From assembly GCF_900114645.1 (NCBI RefSeq), contig NZ_FOTR01000011.1, forward strand, positions 1 through 64,000: a stretch of 64,000 nt of DNA. The letters run 5' to 3'. The DNA is from Gracilibacillus orientalis (GTDB lineage Bacteria; Bacillota; Bacilli; Bacillales; Amphibacillaceae). The notes beneath the pieces are model-generated. The model did not search any database. It saw only the letters and a program-made list of their open reading frames with translations, and had not been told where the DNA came from. Shown one piece after another: positions 1-8,589 of the stretch (its first letter is position 1; each line of letters begins with the position of its first letter). The translations under genes and the position numbers were made by a program.

Positions 1-407
1 ACTTGTATGATGGATCCATTATAAGCTATAAAATCTGTACTTCTAACAATAATCAATTGGTCTTTGACACGTTGAAACAAGCGTTAGAGACGTCATCAGA
101 TGCGAAACCTTTAATCCATAGTGATCGTGGTTATCAATATACCTCACCTGGCTTTAAATATATCATTGATAATGCTGGGGTGAAGCATAGTATGTCGAGA
201 GTGGGAAGGTGCATTGATAATGGTCCAATGGAGTCGTTTTTGGGGACATTGAAATGCGAAAAGTATTATTTACATCAAAAAGACTATCACACGTACGAAG
301 CGTTGGTTGAAGCCATTGAAGAATATATTTAATTTTATAATTACGAACGATACCAAAAACGACTAAACGGCCTAAGCCCCATGGAGTATAGGGCTAAGGC
401 CGCCTAA
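1..407 (+). pseudogene. IS3-family transposase OrfB, C-terminal part with internal stop
   Basis: The translation contains the second and third parts of the rve-type DDE core: HSDRGYQY with the middle Asp, then DNGPMESFLGTLK with the catalytic Glu. A TAA at 330-332 interrupts the frame. The same frame continues after it with FYNYERYQKRLNGLSPMEYR and a natural stop at 405-407, which is the usual IS3 C-terminus. The stop is therefore a nonsense mutation, removing about 24 residues. The N-terminal part is outside the window. The residues lost are normally conserved, so the product is probably inactive. Confidence 0.8.
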
Positions 408-455
408 TAAACATTTTTTATTATTTCCACTGTCTACTTGACAGGGGGCAGTTCA
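1..455 (+). mobile_element. IS3-family (IS150-type) element, 3' end only
   Basis: The right end of an insertion sequence enters from the left window edge. It carries the last part of a DDE transposase, and its terminus reads inward as TGAACTGCCCCCTGTCAAG. The TG...CA tip and C-rich block are typical of IS3-family ends. The boundary at 455 is placed at the CA of GGGGGCAGTTCA. The left end and any target duplication lie outside the window. Confidence 0.75.
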
Positions 456-923
456 CTGCTTAAAGAAAATGAAAAGCTTAAATCAGATAATGAGGAATTT
501 CAATTACAACTCCAAGCTTTTGAAGATCAACAAAACGATTTGGAAAGCACCATTAATGAGTATGAAGAAAAATCAGCCTCATTGGAAGAAGAGAAATCTG
601 AAATAGAAAATGATAAAGATACCATGCAAGACGAAGTAGAAAATTTAACTATATTAAATGATGATTTAGAACAAGAGGTAGAACATTTAGAAACAGAACT
701 TGCAAATGCAAAAAGCAAAGTAGAAACCCTTACAGCTAACAGTATTTCCGGTAATAGCAATTCCTCTGTTACCGTTGAAAGTAGCAAATTCTCAAGTTCA
801 GGTTCTGTCTACTATAAAAATTGCTCTGAAGCTAGAGAAGCTGGTGCTGCACCAGTACGAACAGGCGATCCAGGATATGCCTCAAATTTAGACCGAGATG
901 GTGATGGAATTGGCTGTGAATAG
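438..923 (+). CDS. Coiled-coil protein with C-terminal Excalibur domain, 5'-truncated by the IS
   Basis: The open frame begins with a TTG at 438 inside the IS terminus; native sequence starts only at 456. Residues about 8-100 are a charged heptad-like coiled coil rich in Glu, Lys and Leu. The C-terminal 37 residues form an Excalibur motif: YYKNCSEAREAGAAP, then DRDGDGIGCE with the Dx-DxDG calcium-binding loop and two Cys. Excalibur proteins are usually exported, but no signal peptide or membrane anchor remains, so the original N-terminus was probably removed by the IS insertion. No convincing ribosome binding site precedes the TTG. This is best read as a truncated gene of unknown function whose domain is clear. 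Confidence 0.7.
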   Translation: MTGGSSLLKENEKLKSDNEEFQLQLQAFEDQQNDLESTINEYEEKSASLEEEKSEIENDKDTMQDEVENLTILNDDLEQEVEHLETELANAKSKVETLTANSISGNSNSSVTVESSKFSSSGSVYYKNCSEAREAGAAPVRTGDPGYASNLDRDGDGIGCE

Positions 924-940
924 ATTATAGAAATCAACAA

Positions 941-976
941 CAGAGTAGAACTTAGTACTTCTACTCTGGCTTTTTC
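941..976 (+). terminator. Rho-independent terminator after the Excalibur gene
   Basis: A 10-bp perfect stem (CAGAGTAGAA / TTCTACTCTG) with an 8-base loop is followed by GCTTTTT. It lies 17 bases after the Excalibur stop and separates that gene from the comK-like gene. Confidence 0.8.
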
Positions 977-1043
977 AATTGCTTCTGCTCTTCAGAATAA
1001 AATAAAGAGTAATCAAAGTTCAAAAAAAGTCGAGGATACTTAT

Positions 1044-1502
1044 ATGAATCAAAAAACATATCGTATTACAACAGAAACTCTTGCTATATTATCTATGTAT
1101 GATATGAAGTACCAATCTAAAATTATTGAAATGACCAATGATGTTTTTGTAAAAGAACCACCTTTCACTATTATTAAGACAAATTGCTTATTTGGCGGAT
1201 CCTCTTACAATGGAAGAATGGAAGCTGTAAAATATTATTTGGATTTTCAACAAAAAATACCTGTACCTATTTACCCAACAGAGCGAATCTATGCCTTCCC
1301 AACAAAATCTCCTAATGATATAAGTTGTATTTGGCTTTTTTGGCATGCAATACAATCGATTCAAACAAATCCTTATGGCACACAAGCCCATTTAGTTAAT
1401 AATGAAACTATTACTATTACTTTAGCCGAATCTCAATATTCGATTCAGAAACAATATGAACGGACAGGTATGTGTATGGTCATATTTAATCGATTAGGTT
1501 GA
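1044..1502 (+). CDS. comK: ComK-family competence transcription factor
   Basis: The 152-residue product matches the ComK family through a central block: CLFGGSSYNGRMEA at about residues 49-62, then IPVPIYPTERIYAFPTKSP and a CxWLFWHAIQ segment. ComK binds DNA as a tetramer and activates late competence genes (transformation pili, DNA uptake) in Bacillus. This copy is about 40 residues shorter than B. subtilis ComK and lacks part of its C-terminal tail. ATG 1044 has GAGG eight bases upstream. It stands alone between decayed sequence. Many Bacillaceae carry two comK paralogues, and whether this is the functional one cannot be judged here. Confidence 0.75.
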   Translation: MNQKTYRITTETLAILSMYDMKYQSKIIEMTNDVFVKEPPFTIIKTNCLFGGSSYNGRMEAVKYYLDFQQKIPVPIYPTERIYAFPTKSPNDISCIWLFWHAIQSIQTNPYGTQAHLVNNETITITLAESQYSIQKQYERTGMCMVIFNRLG

Positions 1503-1894
1503 ATTTGGTAAAACAGCCTTGCCTTTTAGAGGCTCAATTTACACTATAGCTTCTCTAATAATAGCATAGCCAAAATTATATGAAACACTCCATTTATTAT
1601 TTTTCCTAAGAAGTACTTACCCTCAATATTTTCTTACCTATTTCTTTATGTTAATCCTTACATAGCGTTATCACTTGTCTAATACCTCCATCAAATTATA
1701 TATAATTGTATAATGGATCAGGAAATACTATCACAATTTCCTACCAACCCCATATACAGGTGGTGTTTAAAGTGGAATTGAAAACTTTTCAGGAATCAGT
1801 TAATTATTGCAGAAAAAAATATTCTTCTCGAATGTTGAATGTAGAGTTTAAATGGAGAAAGGATAGCAATCATTTCACAAATATAAATACTTAA

Positions 1895-2330
1895 TGAAGC
1901 ATGATGAAAGATTAATGGAGATGTTTTTAGATGATGAAAAGTATTTTATCTTTAAAGATGTCTATTATGTTTACAATCATTTACGTTCGCTTGTTAGAAC
2001 TGCACCATAAAGTACCCGGGAAATGAGTTAATTATAGATATTTTATTTATTCAATTATTACTCTCAGTGGCAAAAAATAGAACTGATCAAAAGGAACATA
2101 TAAATGAAATGAGTATTTCATTACTCAAGTACTCGCTTACATTCATGAGAATTATAATTATAAAATCAAAGTACAAGATTAGCAAAAGTCGTACATGTGC
2201 ACCCGAGCTACTTTTCACCGTATCTTTAAGCAATCTATAAAAATAACCATTACCGAATATATAACAAAGCTACGGATTGAAAAAGCAAAGATGCTATTGG
2301 TAATACTTAGCTTTGGCAATAAAGTGAAGT
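1895..2330 (+). pseudogene. AraC/XylS-family regulator, degraded remnant
   Basis: Frame-hopping recovers an AraC-type protein. A linker reads ELHHKVPG, then after a frameshift NELIIDILFIQLLLSVAKNR, then VLAYIHENYNYKIKVQD followed by a TAG. After a further shift comes LAKVVHVHPSYF, and after another HRIFKQSIKITITEYITKLRIEKAKMLL, which is the second helix-turn-helix. At least three frame disruptions and one stop are needed to read it. The 3' end runs directly into an IstB remnant, so the gene was probably broken by a transposon and then decayed. Its N-terminal boundary is uncertain. Confidence 0.6.
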
Positions 2331-2570
2331 TCTTTACCGTGGCATCTATGGCAAATAAATTAATCGAGTTGAATCAGAAAGGTTCTCTTTCTAAACTGAT
2401 GACACAAATGGAAATTGGATTTACTGGTATTAGATGAACTAGCGCATATTCCGCTTCATAAAGAAGGTGCAGGTTTTTATCCCGAGTGATTCCGATGTGT
2501 TATGGAAACAAAATCTTAGTAATACAACGAACCTCCAATTCAAGTTTTTGGAGGTCCGACATTAACAGAG
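2300..2570 (+). pseudogene. IS21-family IstB ATPase fragment, degraded
   Basis: Translation gives KVKFFTVASMANKLIELN and GSLSKLMTQME. After a frameshift it continues LDLLVLDELAHIPLHKEGA (the Walker B-like DELG/A block of IstB), then in further frames VISDCYGNK-like and TTNLQF-like pieces. This is the middle and C-terminal part of the IS21 helper ATPase. Several indels and stops show it is dead. It abuts the AraC remnant. No IstA or IS ends were recognised. Confidence 0.6.
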
Positions 2571-2959
2571 GCAGTATAGGCTTATTCATCTTTCCCATTT
2601 ATTCGTTTTTAATGGTGATAGTTTTCATTATAAAAATCACTATTACAACAATAAATTGAGGTGATAAGTGACATATATTTTTACTCGTCAAATACAGCAC
2701 AGAACCTGTTAGTTGCAGAAGTTGTGCGCTATTCGACACTTCGTTAGATCCATGACATCTTTTTGATCCACTTCGAATACCCAATTATGCTAAAACTGTG
2801 AGCCACTATTAAACATGATAATGGTTTGGTTCAATGTTATCAATGATGCAATCCGTTAGGTTCTCTATGTTACCTAGTGACTTCGAACTCGGGTTTTATA
2901 CTTACTTGTCACTAAAAAATATTAATATATTTTATTCTCAGAAAATATAAGTCAGAATT
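2571..2959. other. Non-coding stretch between the transposon remnant and the EPS locus
   Basis: I see no gene here. It contains scattered short open frames without ribosome binding sites and a weak inverted repeat (TAGTGAC near 2875, GTCACTA near 2910). No U-tract follows the repeat on the minus strand, so I do not call it the EPS operon terminator. Confidence 0.5.
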
Positions 2960-4258
2960 TTATTTGCGATTTAATATGTTATCTAAATAATTCAATCTTT
3001 TGTTCCTTAAAGTTGTTAAATTTTCTGAATAACGTTTATTATTAAATACTTGCTTTTGACTATTAATAACATTTAATATATTTTCTTCTAAATATTCCAA
3101 TGTTTCTACTAAATCTCTCTTAATGAAGTCCATTTCGTTAAATTGAATACCCTCAAAAACATACTGTAATATTCCATAATTTTTATTAAAATAATAGCGG
3201 TGATCATTACACACTTTTTTCATCATATTTATTACTGGTGTACCCTGTCCAACAGCCAAAACCAACGCATGATACCTGGTGCAAAATACCAATTCAGCTT
3301 GTTTTATAATATGTGCCACATCTTCAATTGGTAAATAACCTGTTTTAGAAATATCATATAAATAAAAATGCTCTAGGTTATTTTTTAAAAACTCTCCTTG
3401 ATTCATTCCTCCATTATTAAAATCAAAAGGTAAAAATATTATTGAATAACCATATTTACTGTATATTTCATCACTAAATCGTTTTAAATCCTCAATAATA
3501 TCTTTTAGTTCATCAAGAGGGTAATAAATTTCTACTGCTATATATTTTCCAATATTACTTAAATCTTTAAATTCTTTTCTCGGTAGGTTTAATAAATCAT
3601 TATTAATTATAAATAAATCATCTGGTATAAAAACTTGTTTTTGAGAGTCTATTCCTATACGACTTAAATAAACATTGGAATACATTTTGTCCCTAACTCC
3701 AAATCGAACGTTTTTTATATAATTAAATATATAGTTAAAAAACTCTTCACTTTGATCAAAAGGACCATAACTATTTCCAGTAAAGTATATAGGCTTATTT
3801 AATTGATTGGCTACTAATATTGGCGCGATAATTTTTTTAAGCATATCCTGTCGCCATAAGCTATTATTCCACAGATGATTAAAATAACCTCCACCATTAA
3901 CAACTAAAACATCTATTTCTTTTATATTTGACTCAAGCTCACTATAATTATCAATTTGATGCAAAATGTCTATTGGTGTTAGAGTAGGGGCATTGAAAGG
4001 TAAATAACCTACTTTCTTATTAATATCTTTATTTGTTTTTTCAGGTCCATCTAAACTTTCTTTCAATATAACTTCAACATTTTTAATCTTATAACTATTT
4101 AAATAATCATTTATAATTTTTTGAGAAAAACCTTTATTATAACTAAATGCAACTATTTCATTAACTCCTAATTCATATACGTTATTAATGAACATTGCAA
4201 AGTCTCCGAAATTACTTTCAGACATAGGACCGGTTATACCTAATTTCACATTTCTCAT
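2960..4258 (-). CDS. Polysaccharide pyruvyl transferase family protein
   Basis: Members of this family transfer pyruvate from phosphoenolpyruvate onto sugar hydroxyls to form acidic ketals on EPS or cell-wall polymers. Family signs in the 432-residue product are the N-terminal GPMSESNFGDFAMF, the TGNSYGPF block near residue 160, and C-terminal FCTRYHALVLAVGQGTPVI. The start is taken at ATG 4258 because GGAGG lies eight bases upstream. The in-frame ATG at 4273 overlaps that GGAGG. It is the last gene of the minus-strand EPS operon, two bases after the ATP-grasp/HAD gene, so translation is probably coupled. Its acceptor sugar is unknown. Confidence 0.8.
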   Translation of the reverse strand: MRNVKLGITGPMSESNFGDFAMFINNVYELGVNEIVAFSYNKGFSQKIINDYLNSYKIKNVEVILKESLDGPEKTNKDINKKVGYLPFNAPTLTPIDILHQIDNYSELESNIKEIDVLVVNGGGYFNHLWNNSLWRQDMLKKIIAPILVANQLNKPIYFTGNSYGPFDQSEEFFNYIFNYIKNVRFGVRDKMYSNVYLSRIGIDSQKQVFIPDDLFIINNDLLNLPRKEFKDLSNIGKYIAVEIYYPLDELKDIIEDLKRFSDEIYSKYGYSIIFLPFDFNNGGMNQGEFLKNNLEHFYLYDISKTGYLPIEDVAHIIKQAELVFCTRYHALVLAVGQGTPVINMMKKVCNDHRYYFNKNYGILQYVFEGIQFNEMDFIKRDLVETLEYLEENILNVINSQKQVFNNKRYSENLTTLRNKRLNYLDNILNRK

Positions 4259-4260
4259 AC

Positions 4261-5544
4261 TTATCGCCTCCAATCAATTAATCCTTCTACTTCACTGCTA
4301 TCAAAAACTGGAATCCCTCGCTTATTGGATACATTAATTCTTTCTGCAAAAGAGTCATCAATAAAAATTGCGTGATCACTCTTCATGTATCCAGATTTAT
4401 CTTCATCTTGTCTCAATTGCACAATATCCTTAAAAATATTTTTATTAATTTTATATTCTAATAAAGTATTGTCTATATTCTTGTCGTGTTTTGATATTAA
4501 TATAATACTTCTATCACTATTTAAAGCTTGATATAAAAACATTAACAAAGTAGTATTTATTTTTTGATCTACTATTAATGTATCATCCAAATCTACATAT
4601 ACTGTATCGTAATTAAATTTTAAATAATATCTACTTACGAGAGCACGATCTACTTCTAAATCATATTCATTATTTATAATACTTACATCTAATTTTTCGA
4701 AATTGAATAAAGATAATAAAGGGAAGTTGATGCCCTTGTTTCGGCTTAGACCCATTGTCCCGGATATTCGGGGGGCTATTTCTAATAATTTAAACTCGTT
4801 ATTTCGGTCTCGTTTCAATTGAAAAAACCAAGCTCCATTCAATTGTAAACTCGCATTTATTTTTTCTGCTATATCTTTTACTTTCTTAGACAAAGGTAAG
4901 GATTGAGAATTCACACTAATTCCATTTCTAATTCTTTTTCTATTTCTCATATTAGCTGTCAGTAATCTACCTTGATAATTCGTAAAACAATCAACCGTAT
5001 ACTCCTCACCAGGTAAATACTCAACAATCGCCATTTTCTCTTTATTCCCTATTACTTCTTTAAATTCTGTTTTATTTTTTATTAAACGTACTCCTTTAGA
5101 TCCTTGTCCAATATCGGGTTTAGCAAACACAGGATATATTTCAGGAATATTGTCTTCATCATACACTTTAGGAACAAATTCAGTCTTTTTAAAATATTGG
5201 TAAGTTTGTAATTTAGAACGACAAATAGTAACACTATTTAAAGTTGAAGTTATAACTTTTGCATGTATTTTAGTTTCATTTTCCGTTAAGAAAAGTTGTA
5301 CATCATCATGTGCTGGATATATATAAGTAATGGAGTATTTGTCAAGTAAGTTATTTAAAGTTGTAATAAATGATTCAGAATTAAAATATGGTAAAGTCTC
5401 ATCATAGTTTTTATAAACATATTTTGCATGATCTGAAGTGCTAGAAAACCCATATAACTCAAAATGTGTGGAATAAGATAAAGCTCTATGAACTTCTAGA
5501 CCTATTTCTGTACCTGCTGGAAATACTGCGACTCTCTTTTTCAA
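4261..5544 (-). CDS. ATP-grasp ligase fused to a C-terminal HAD-like domain
   Basis: The product has two parts. Residues about 1-300 are an ATP-grasp fold of the carbamoyl-phosphate-synthase-like type: the glycine-rich loop in FAKPDIGQGSKGVRLI, EYLPGEEYTVDC, and the metal-binding LLEIAPRISGTMGLSRN. Residues about 315-428 look like a HAD hydrolase: DLDDTL as motif I, LISKHDKN as motif II, and HAIFIDDSFAER as motif IV. ATP-grasp enzymes join a carboxylate to an amine, thiol or similar through an acyl phosphate. In an EPS locus this could amidate a uronic acid or acylate an amino sugar, which is inference. TTG 5544 is chosen because AGGAG lies eight bases upstream; the GTG at 5553 sits on the RBS. 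Confidence 0.75.
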   Translation of the reverse strand: MKKRVAVFPAGTEIGLEVHRALSYSTHFELYGFSSTSDHAKYVYKNYDETLPYFNSESFITTLNNLLDKYSITYIYPAHDDVQLFLTENETKIHAKVITSTLNSVTICRSKLQTYQYFKKTEFVPKVYDEDNIPEIYPVFAKPDIGQGSKGVRLIKNKTEFKEVIGNKEKMAIVEYLPGEEYTVDCFTNYQGRLLTANMRNRKRIRNGISVNSQSLPLSKKVKDIAEKINASLQLNGAWFFQLKRDRNNEFKLLEIAPRISGTMGLSRNKGINFPLLSLFNFEKLDVSIINNEYDLEVDRALVSRYYLKFNYDTVYVDLDDTLIVDQKINTTLLMFLYQALNSDRSIILISKHDKNIDNTLLEYKINKNIFKDIVQLRQDEDKSGYMKSDHAIFIDDSFAERINVSNKRGIPVFDSSEVEGLIDWRR

Positions 5545-5570
5545 TGCACACACTCCTATAGCTAGTATAC

Positions 5571-6587
5571 TTATTTTTTAAAATTATATTGATGCTCAAA
5601 GTACTGATGATAATCACCTTCTATAATACTTTGCCACCAATCTTTATTATTTAGATACCAGTTAATCGTTTGGTTAATTCCTGATTCAAAATCATAAGTA
5701 GGCTTCCAACCTAGCTTTTCTAATTTATTTGGATCAATTGCATATCGCTTGTCATGCCCTAATCGATCCTTTACAAATTCAATTGAATCTTCAGATTTAT
5801 TTAATACTTGAATAATTGTTTTAACAACTTCTAAATTTGTTTTTTCGTTATGACCACCGATGTTATATACTTCACCAAATGGTGCATCATGCATAACAAG
5901 ATCAATTGCATTGCAATGATCATACACATGTAACCAATCACGGATATTTCTTCCATCTCCGTATATAGGAACTTTTTCATCATTTAAAACACGAGAGATC
6001 GTTAATGGAATCAATTTTTCCGGAAAGTGATAAGGTCCGTAGTTATTTGAGCACCTTGTTATATTTACTGGCATAGCATATGTTTCATAGTAAGCACGTA
6101 CTAGCAAATCTGAAGATGCTTTACTAGCGGAATAAGGACTGTTTGGTTGAATCGGAGAATCTTCAGTGAAAAATGTATCAGGGTCAAAATTTAATTCTCC
6201 ATACACTTCATCTGTTGACACATGGACAAACTTTTTAACATTGAATTCTTTCGTAGCATCTAATAATATTTGAGTCCCCAATACATTTGTGCGTATAAAA
6301 ATTTCAGAATCAGATATAGAACGATCTACATGACTTTCAGCAGCAAAATGAATCACATAATCAAAATGATACTCTTCAAACAATTTAAATATTTTTCTTC
6401 TGTCCGTTATATCAGTCTTAAGAAAATGATAGTTTGGTAACATTTCTATGTTTCTATGTTTTGTTAAATCTCCAGCATAAGTTAAGTTATCAATATTATA
6501 TATATGATAATCCGGGTATTTATCTATCATATAGTGTACAAAATTGCCACCAATAAATCCCGCTCCACCAGTAACTAAAACATTCAT
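5571..6587 (-). CDS. rfbB: dTDP-glucose 4,6-dehydratase
   Basis: This 338-residue extended SDR enzyme converts dTDP-glucose to dTDP-4-keto-6-deoxyglucose. It shows the NAD-binding TGGAGFIGG at the N-terminus, the catalytic STDEVYGEL (Thr-Asp-Glu of dehydratases), and YSASKAS with the Tyr-xxx-Lys pair. Length and motifs match RmlB/RfbB closely. Its ATG overlaps the rfbA stop (ATGA, 6584-6587), so the two are translationally coupled. No rmlC or rmlD is present, so the keto sugar is more likely aminated by the DegT enzyme upstream than turned into rhamnose. Confidence 0.93.
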   Translation of the reverse strand: MNVLVTGGAGFIGGNFVHYMIDKYPDYHIYNIDNLTYAGDLTKHRNIEMLPNYHFLKTDITDRRKIFKLFEEYHFDYVIHFAAESHVDRSISDSEIFIRTNVLGTQILLDATKEFNVKKFVHVSTDEVYGELNFDPDTFFTEDSPIQPNSPYSASKASSDLLVRAYYETYAMPVNITRCSNNYGPYHFPEKLIPLTISRVLNDEKVPIYGDGRNIRDWLHVYDHCNAIDLVMHDAPFGEVYNIGGHNEKTNLEVVKTIIQVLNKSEDSIEFVKDRLGHDKRYAIDPNKLEKLGWKPTYDFESGINQTINWYLNNKDWWQSIIEGDYHQYFEHQYNFKK

Positions 6588-7468
6588 GTGTTCCCTCCTC
6601 GACTTACATTCACAATTTCTTGAATGTATTTTCCATATGCTGTTTTCAATAATGGTTGCGATAATTTTTCTAATTGATTTACATCAATATAACCTTTTCG
6701 AAACGCAATTTCTTCAACACATGCTATATATAATCCTTGTCTTTTTTGAATAGCCTCAACAAAGTTAGATGCTTCTAATAACGCCTCATGTGTACCAGTA
6801 TCTAACCACGCCAATCCTCTACCCGTTAGTTCCACTTTCAATTTTTTTTGTTGTAAATATTGTTCAATTAGAGAGGTTATTTCCAATTCGCCTCTTGGTG
6901 ATGGTTTTACCTTTTTAGCATACTCTATTACATTATTATCAAAAAAATATAAACCTGGAACAGCATAAGATGATTTTGGTTGTGTTGGTTTCTCTTCAAT
7001 CGATATAGCATTGTTATTATCATCAACTTCTACTACGCCGTATGCTCTTGGATCATTGACATAACATCCAAAAATCAATCCACCTTCTTCTAATGAAAAC
7101 GCCCTTTGTAATTGATTACTAAAGTTAGATCCATAAAACACATTGTCTCCTAATACAAGTGCAACATTATCATCACCAATAAAATCTTCACCTAAAATAA
7201 ATGCCTCTGATAATCCATTTGGTTTTTCTTGTATTTTATATTCGAAATGCATACCTAGCTTTTCTCCGTTACCTAGTAATTCTTCAAAATCTGGCAAATC
7301 TCGTTTGGTAGTTATTATAAGTACTTCTCGAATACCAGCTAACATTAATACTGATAATGGATAATAAATCATAGGTTTATCATAAACAGGCAATATTTGC
7401 TTTGAAACAGATTTAGTCAATGGATATAGCCTAGTACCTGAACCACCAGCTAGAATAATTCCCTTCAT
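6584..7468 (-). CDS. rfbA: Glucose-1-phosphate thymidylyltransferase
   Basis: This enzyme makes dTDP-glucose from dTTP and glucose-1-phosphate, the entry step to dTDP-6-deoxy sugars. The N-terminal GGSGTRLYPLTKSVSKQ is the nucleotidyltransferase signature, followed by the PMIYYPLSVLMLAGI and ALVLGDNVFYG blocks. The length of 294 residues is typical of RmlA. ATG 7468 has GGAGG eight bases upstream; the in-frame ATG at 7483 starts within the RBS region. It follows the DegT aminotransferase by 15 bases and is coupled to rfbB. Confidence 0.93.
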   Translation of the reverse strand: MKGIILAGGSGTRLYPLTKSVSKQILPVYDKPMIYYPLSVLMLAGIREVLIITTKRDLPDFEELLGNGEKLGMHFEYKIQEKPNGLSEAFILGEDFIGDDNVALVLGDNVFYGSNFSNQLQRAFSLEEGGLIFGCYVNDPRAYGVVEVDDNNNAISIEEKPTQPKSSYAVPGLYFFDNNVIEYAKKVKPSPRGELEITSLIEQYLQQKKLKVELTGRGLAWLDTGTHEALLEASNFVEAIQKRQGLYIACVEEIAFRKGYIDVNQLEKLSQPLLKTAYGKYIQEIVNVSRGGNT

Positions 7469-7483
7469 ATATATCCCCTCCAT

Positions 7484-8572
7484 TTATTCTATTATTAAAT
7501 CACAAATATGGTCTACATCATTTAAACTTAAATCAGAGTATAGTGGCAAAGTTAACACATTGTTCGCTATCTGTTCAGCTATTGGCGTAATACTATTTTT
7601 AAATAAACCCTTATAGCATTCAAAATTGCTAGTTAATGGATAAAAATACTTCCTTGCGATTATATTGTTTTGTTTTAATTTAGCTAATAGTTCGTCTCTA
7701 TGGTATATGTAATCATCTAATATTATAGGGAAATAAGCATAATTATTTTCTACATTTGGTTGATCAACTCTTATTCTAATTCCTTTTATATGAGATAACC
7801 TTTCCTTATAACGTTCGTATACTATTTTTCTCTTTCTTATTTCTTCATTTATATATTTTAAGTTGCATAATCCCATTGCTGCTTGAAATTCATTCATTTT
7901 GGCATTAGTGCCTATGTATTCTACTTCATCTTCTCCGGAAATACCGAAATTCTTTATAGCATCTAATGACTCCTTAATTTGAGATTTTTTATAAGTAACA
8001 ACTCCTCCTTCTATAGAGTTAAATACTTTAGTTGCATGAAAGCTAAACATTGATGCATCACCGAAATCCCCTATACCACGTCCATTTACTTTCATACCAA
8101 AAGTATGTGCTGCATCATAAATAACTTTTAAATTATATTTATCTGCAATTTTCTGTATCTTATTCATGTCACATATATTTCCATAAACATGAACTGGAAC
8201 AATTGCTGTTGTTTTTTCTGTGATTAGGTTTTCTATTTTAGTGACATCCATAGTAAAATCAAATGGATCAATATCACAAAAGATAGGAGTTAATTTATTC
8301 CTTACAATTGCATGTGTAGTTGAAGCAAATGTGAAAGGTGTAGTAATAACTTCTCCAGACAAATTAAAAGCTTGAAGAACAGTCTCTAGAGCTAGATGTC
8401 CATTTGAAAATAAACTTGCCTTTGATACCATTAAGTATTCTGTTAACTGCGTCTCAAATTCTTGATATTTCATCCCACCGTTAGTTAGCCACCGCGAATT
8501 CCATAAGTCACTAATTTCATTAATATAATCCTCTAATGGCGGCATAGACGATCGTGTTACATTTATACCCAT
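7484..8572 (-). CDS. DegT/DnrJ/EryC1/StrS aminotransferase (dTDP-4-keto sugar)
   Basis: This is a PLP-dependent sugar aminotransferase of 362 residues. The PLP-binding lysine is K182 in FSFHATKVFNSIEGG; DAAH at 153-156 holds the Asp that pairs with the cofactor nitrogen; SNGHLALE near 56-63 holds the phosphate-binding Ser/Gly segment. With rfbA and rfbB directly downstream it most likely makes a dTDP-4-amino-4,6-dideoxy sugar (WecE- or VioA-like). The GT56-like transferase in the same operon favours a 4-amino-fucose/Fuc4NAc type product. No sugar N-acetyltransferase gene was found in the cluster. ATG 8572 has GAGGTG eight bases upstream. Confidence 0.85.
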   Translation of the reverse strand: MGINVTRSSMPPLEDYINEISDLWNSRWLTNGGMKYQEFETQLTEYLMVSKASLFSNGHLALETVLQAFNLSGEVITTPFTFASTTHAIVRNKLTPIFCDIDPFDFTMDVTKIENLITEKTTAIVPVHVYGNICDMNKIQKIADKYNLKVIYDAAHTFGMKVNGRGIGDFGDASMFSFHATKVFNSIEGGVVTYKKSQIKESLDAIKNFGISGEDEVEYIGTNAKMNEFQAAMGLCNLKYINEEIRKRKIVYERYKERLSHIKGIRIRVDQPNVENNYAYFPIILDDYIYHRDELLAKLKQNNIIARKYFYPLTSNFECYKGLFKNSITPIAEQIANNVLTLPLYSDLSLNDVDHICDLIIE

Positions 8573-8589
8573 CAGCTAATCACCTCTTT

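Noticed and set aside
1706-1894. A 62-residue frame with a plausible ATG.
   Set aside because: No RBS and no recognisable family; it probably belongs to the decayed AraC region but I could not align it.
2875-2915. TAGTGAC/GTCACTA inverted repeat as the EPS operon terminator.
   Set aside because: The loop is long and no T-run follows on the minus strand.
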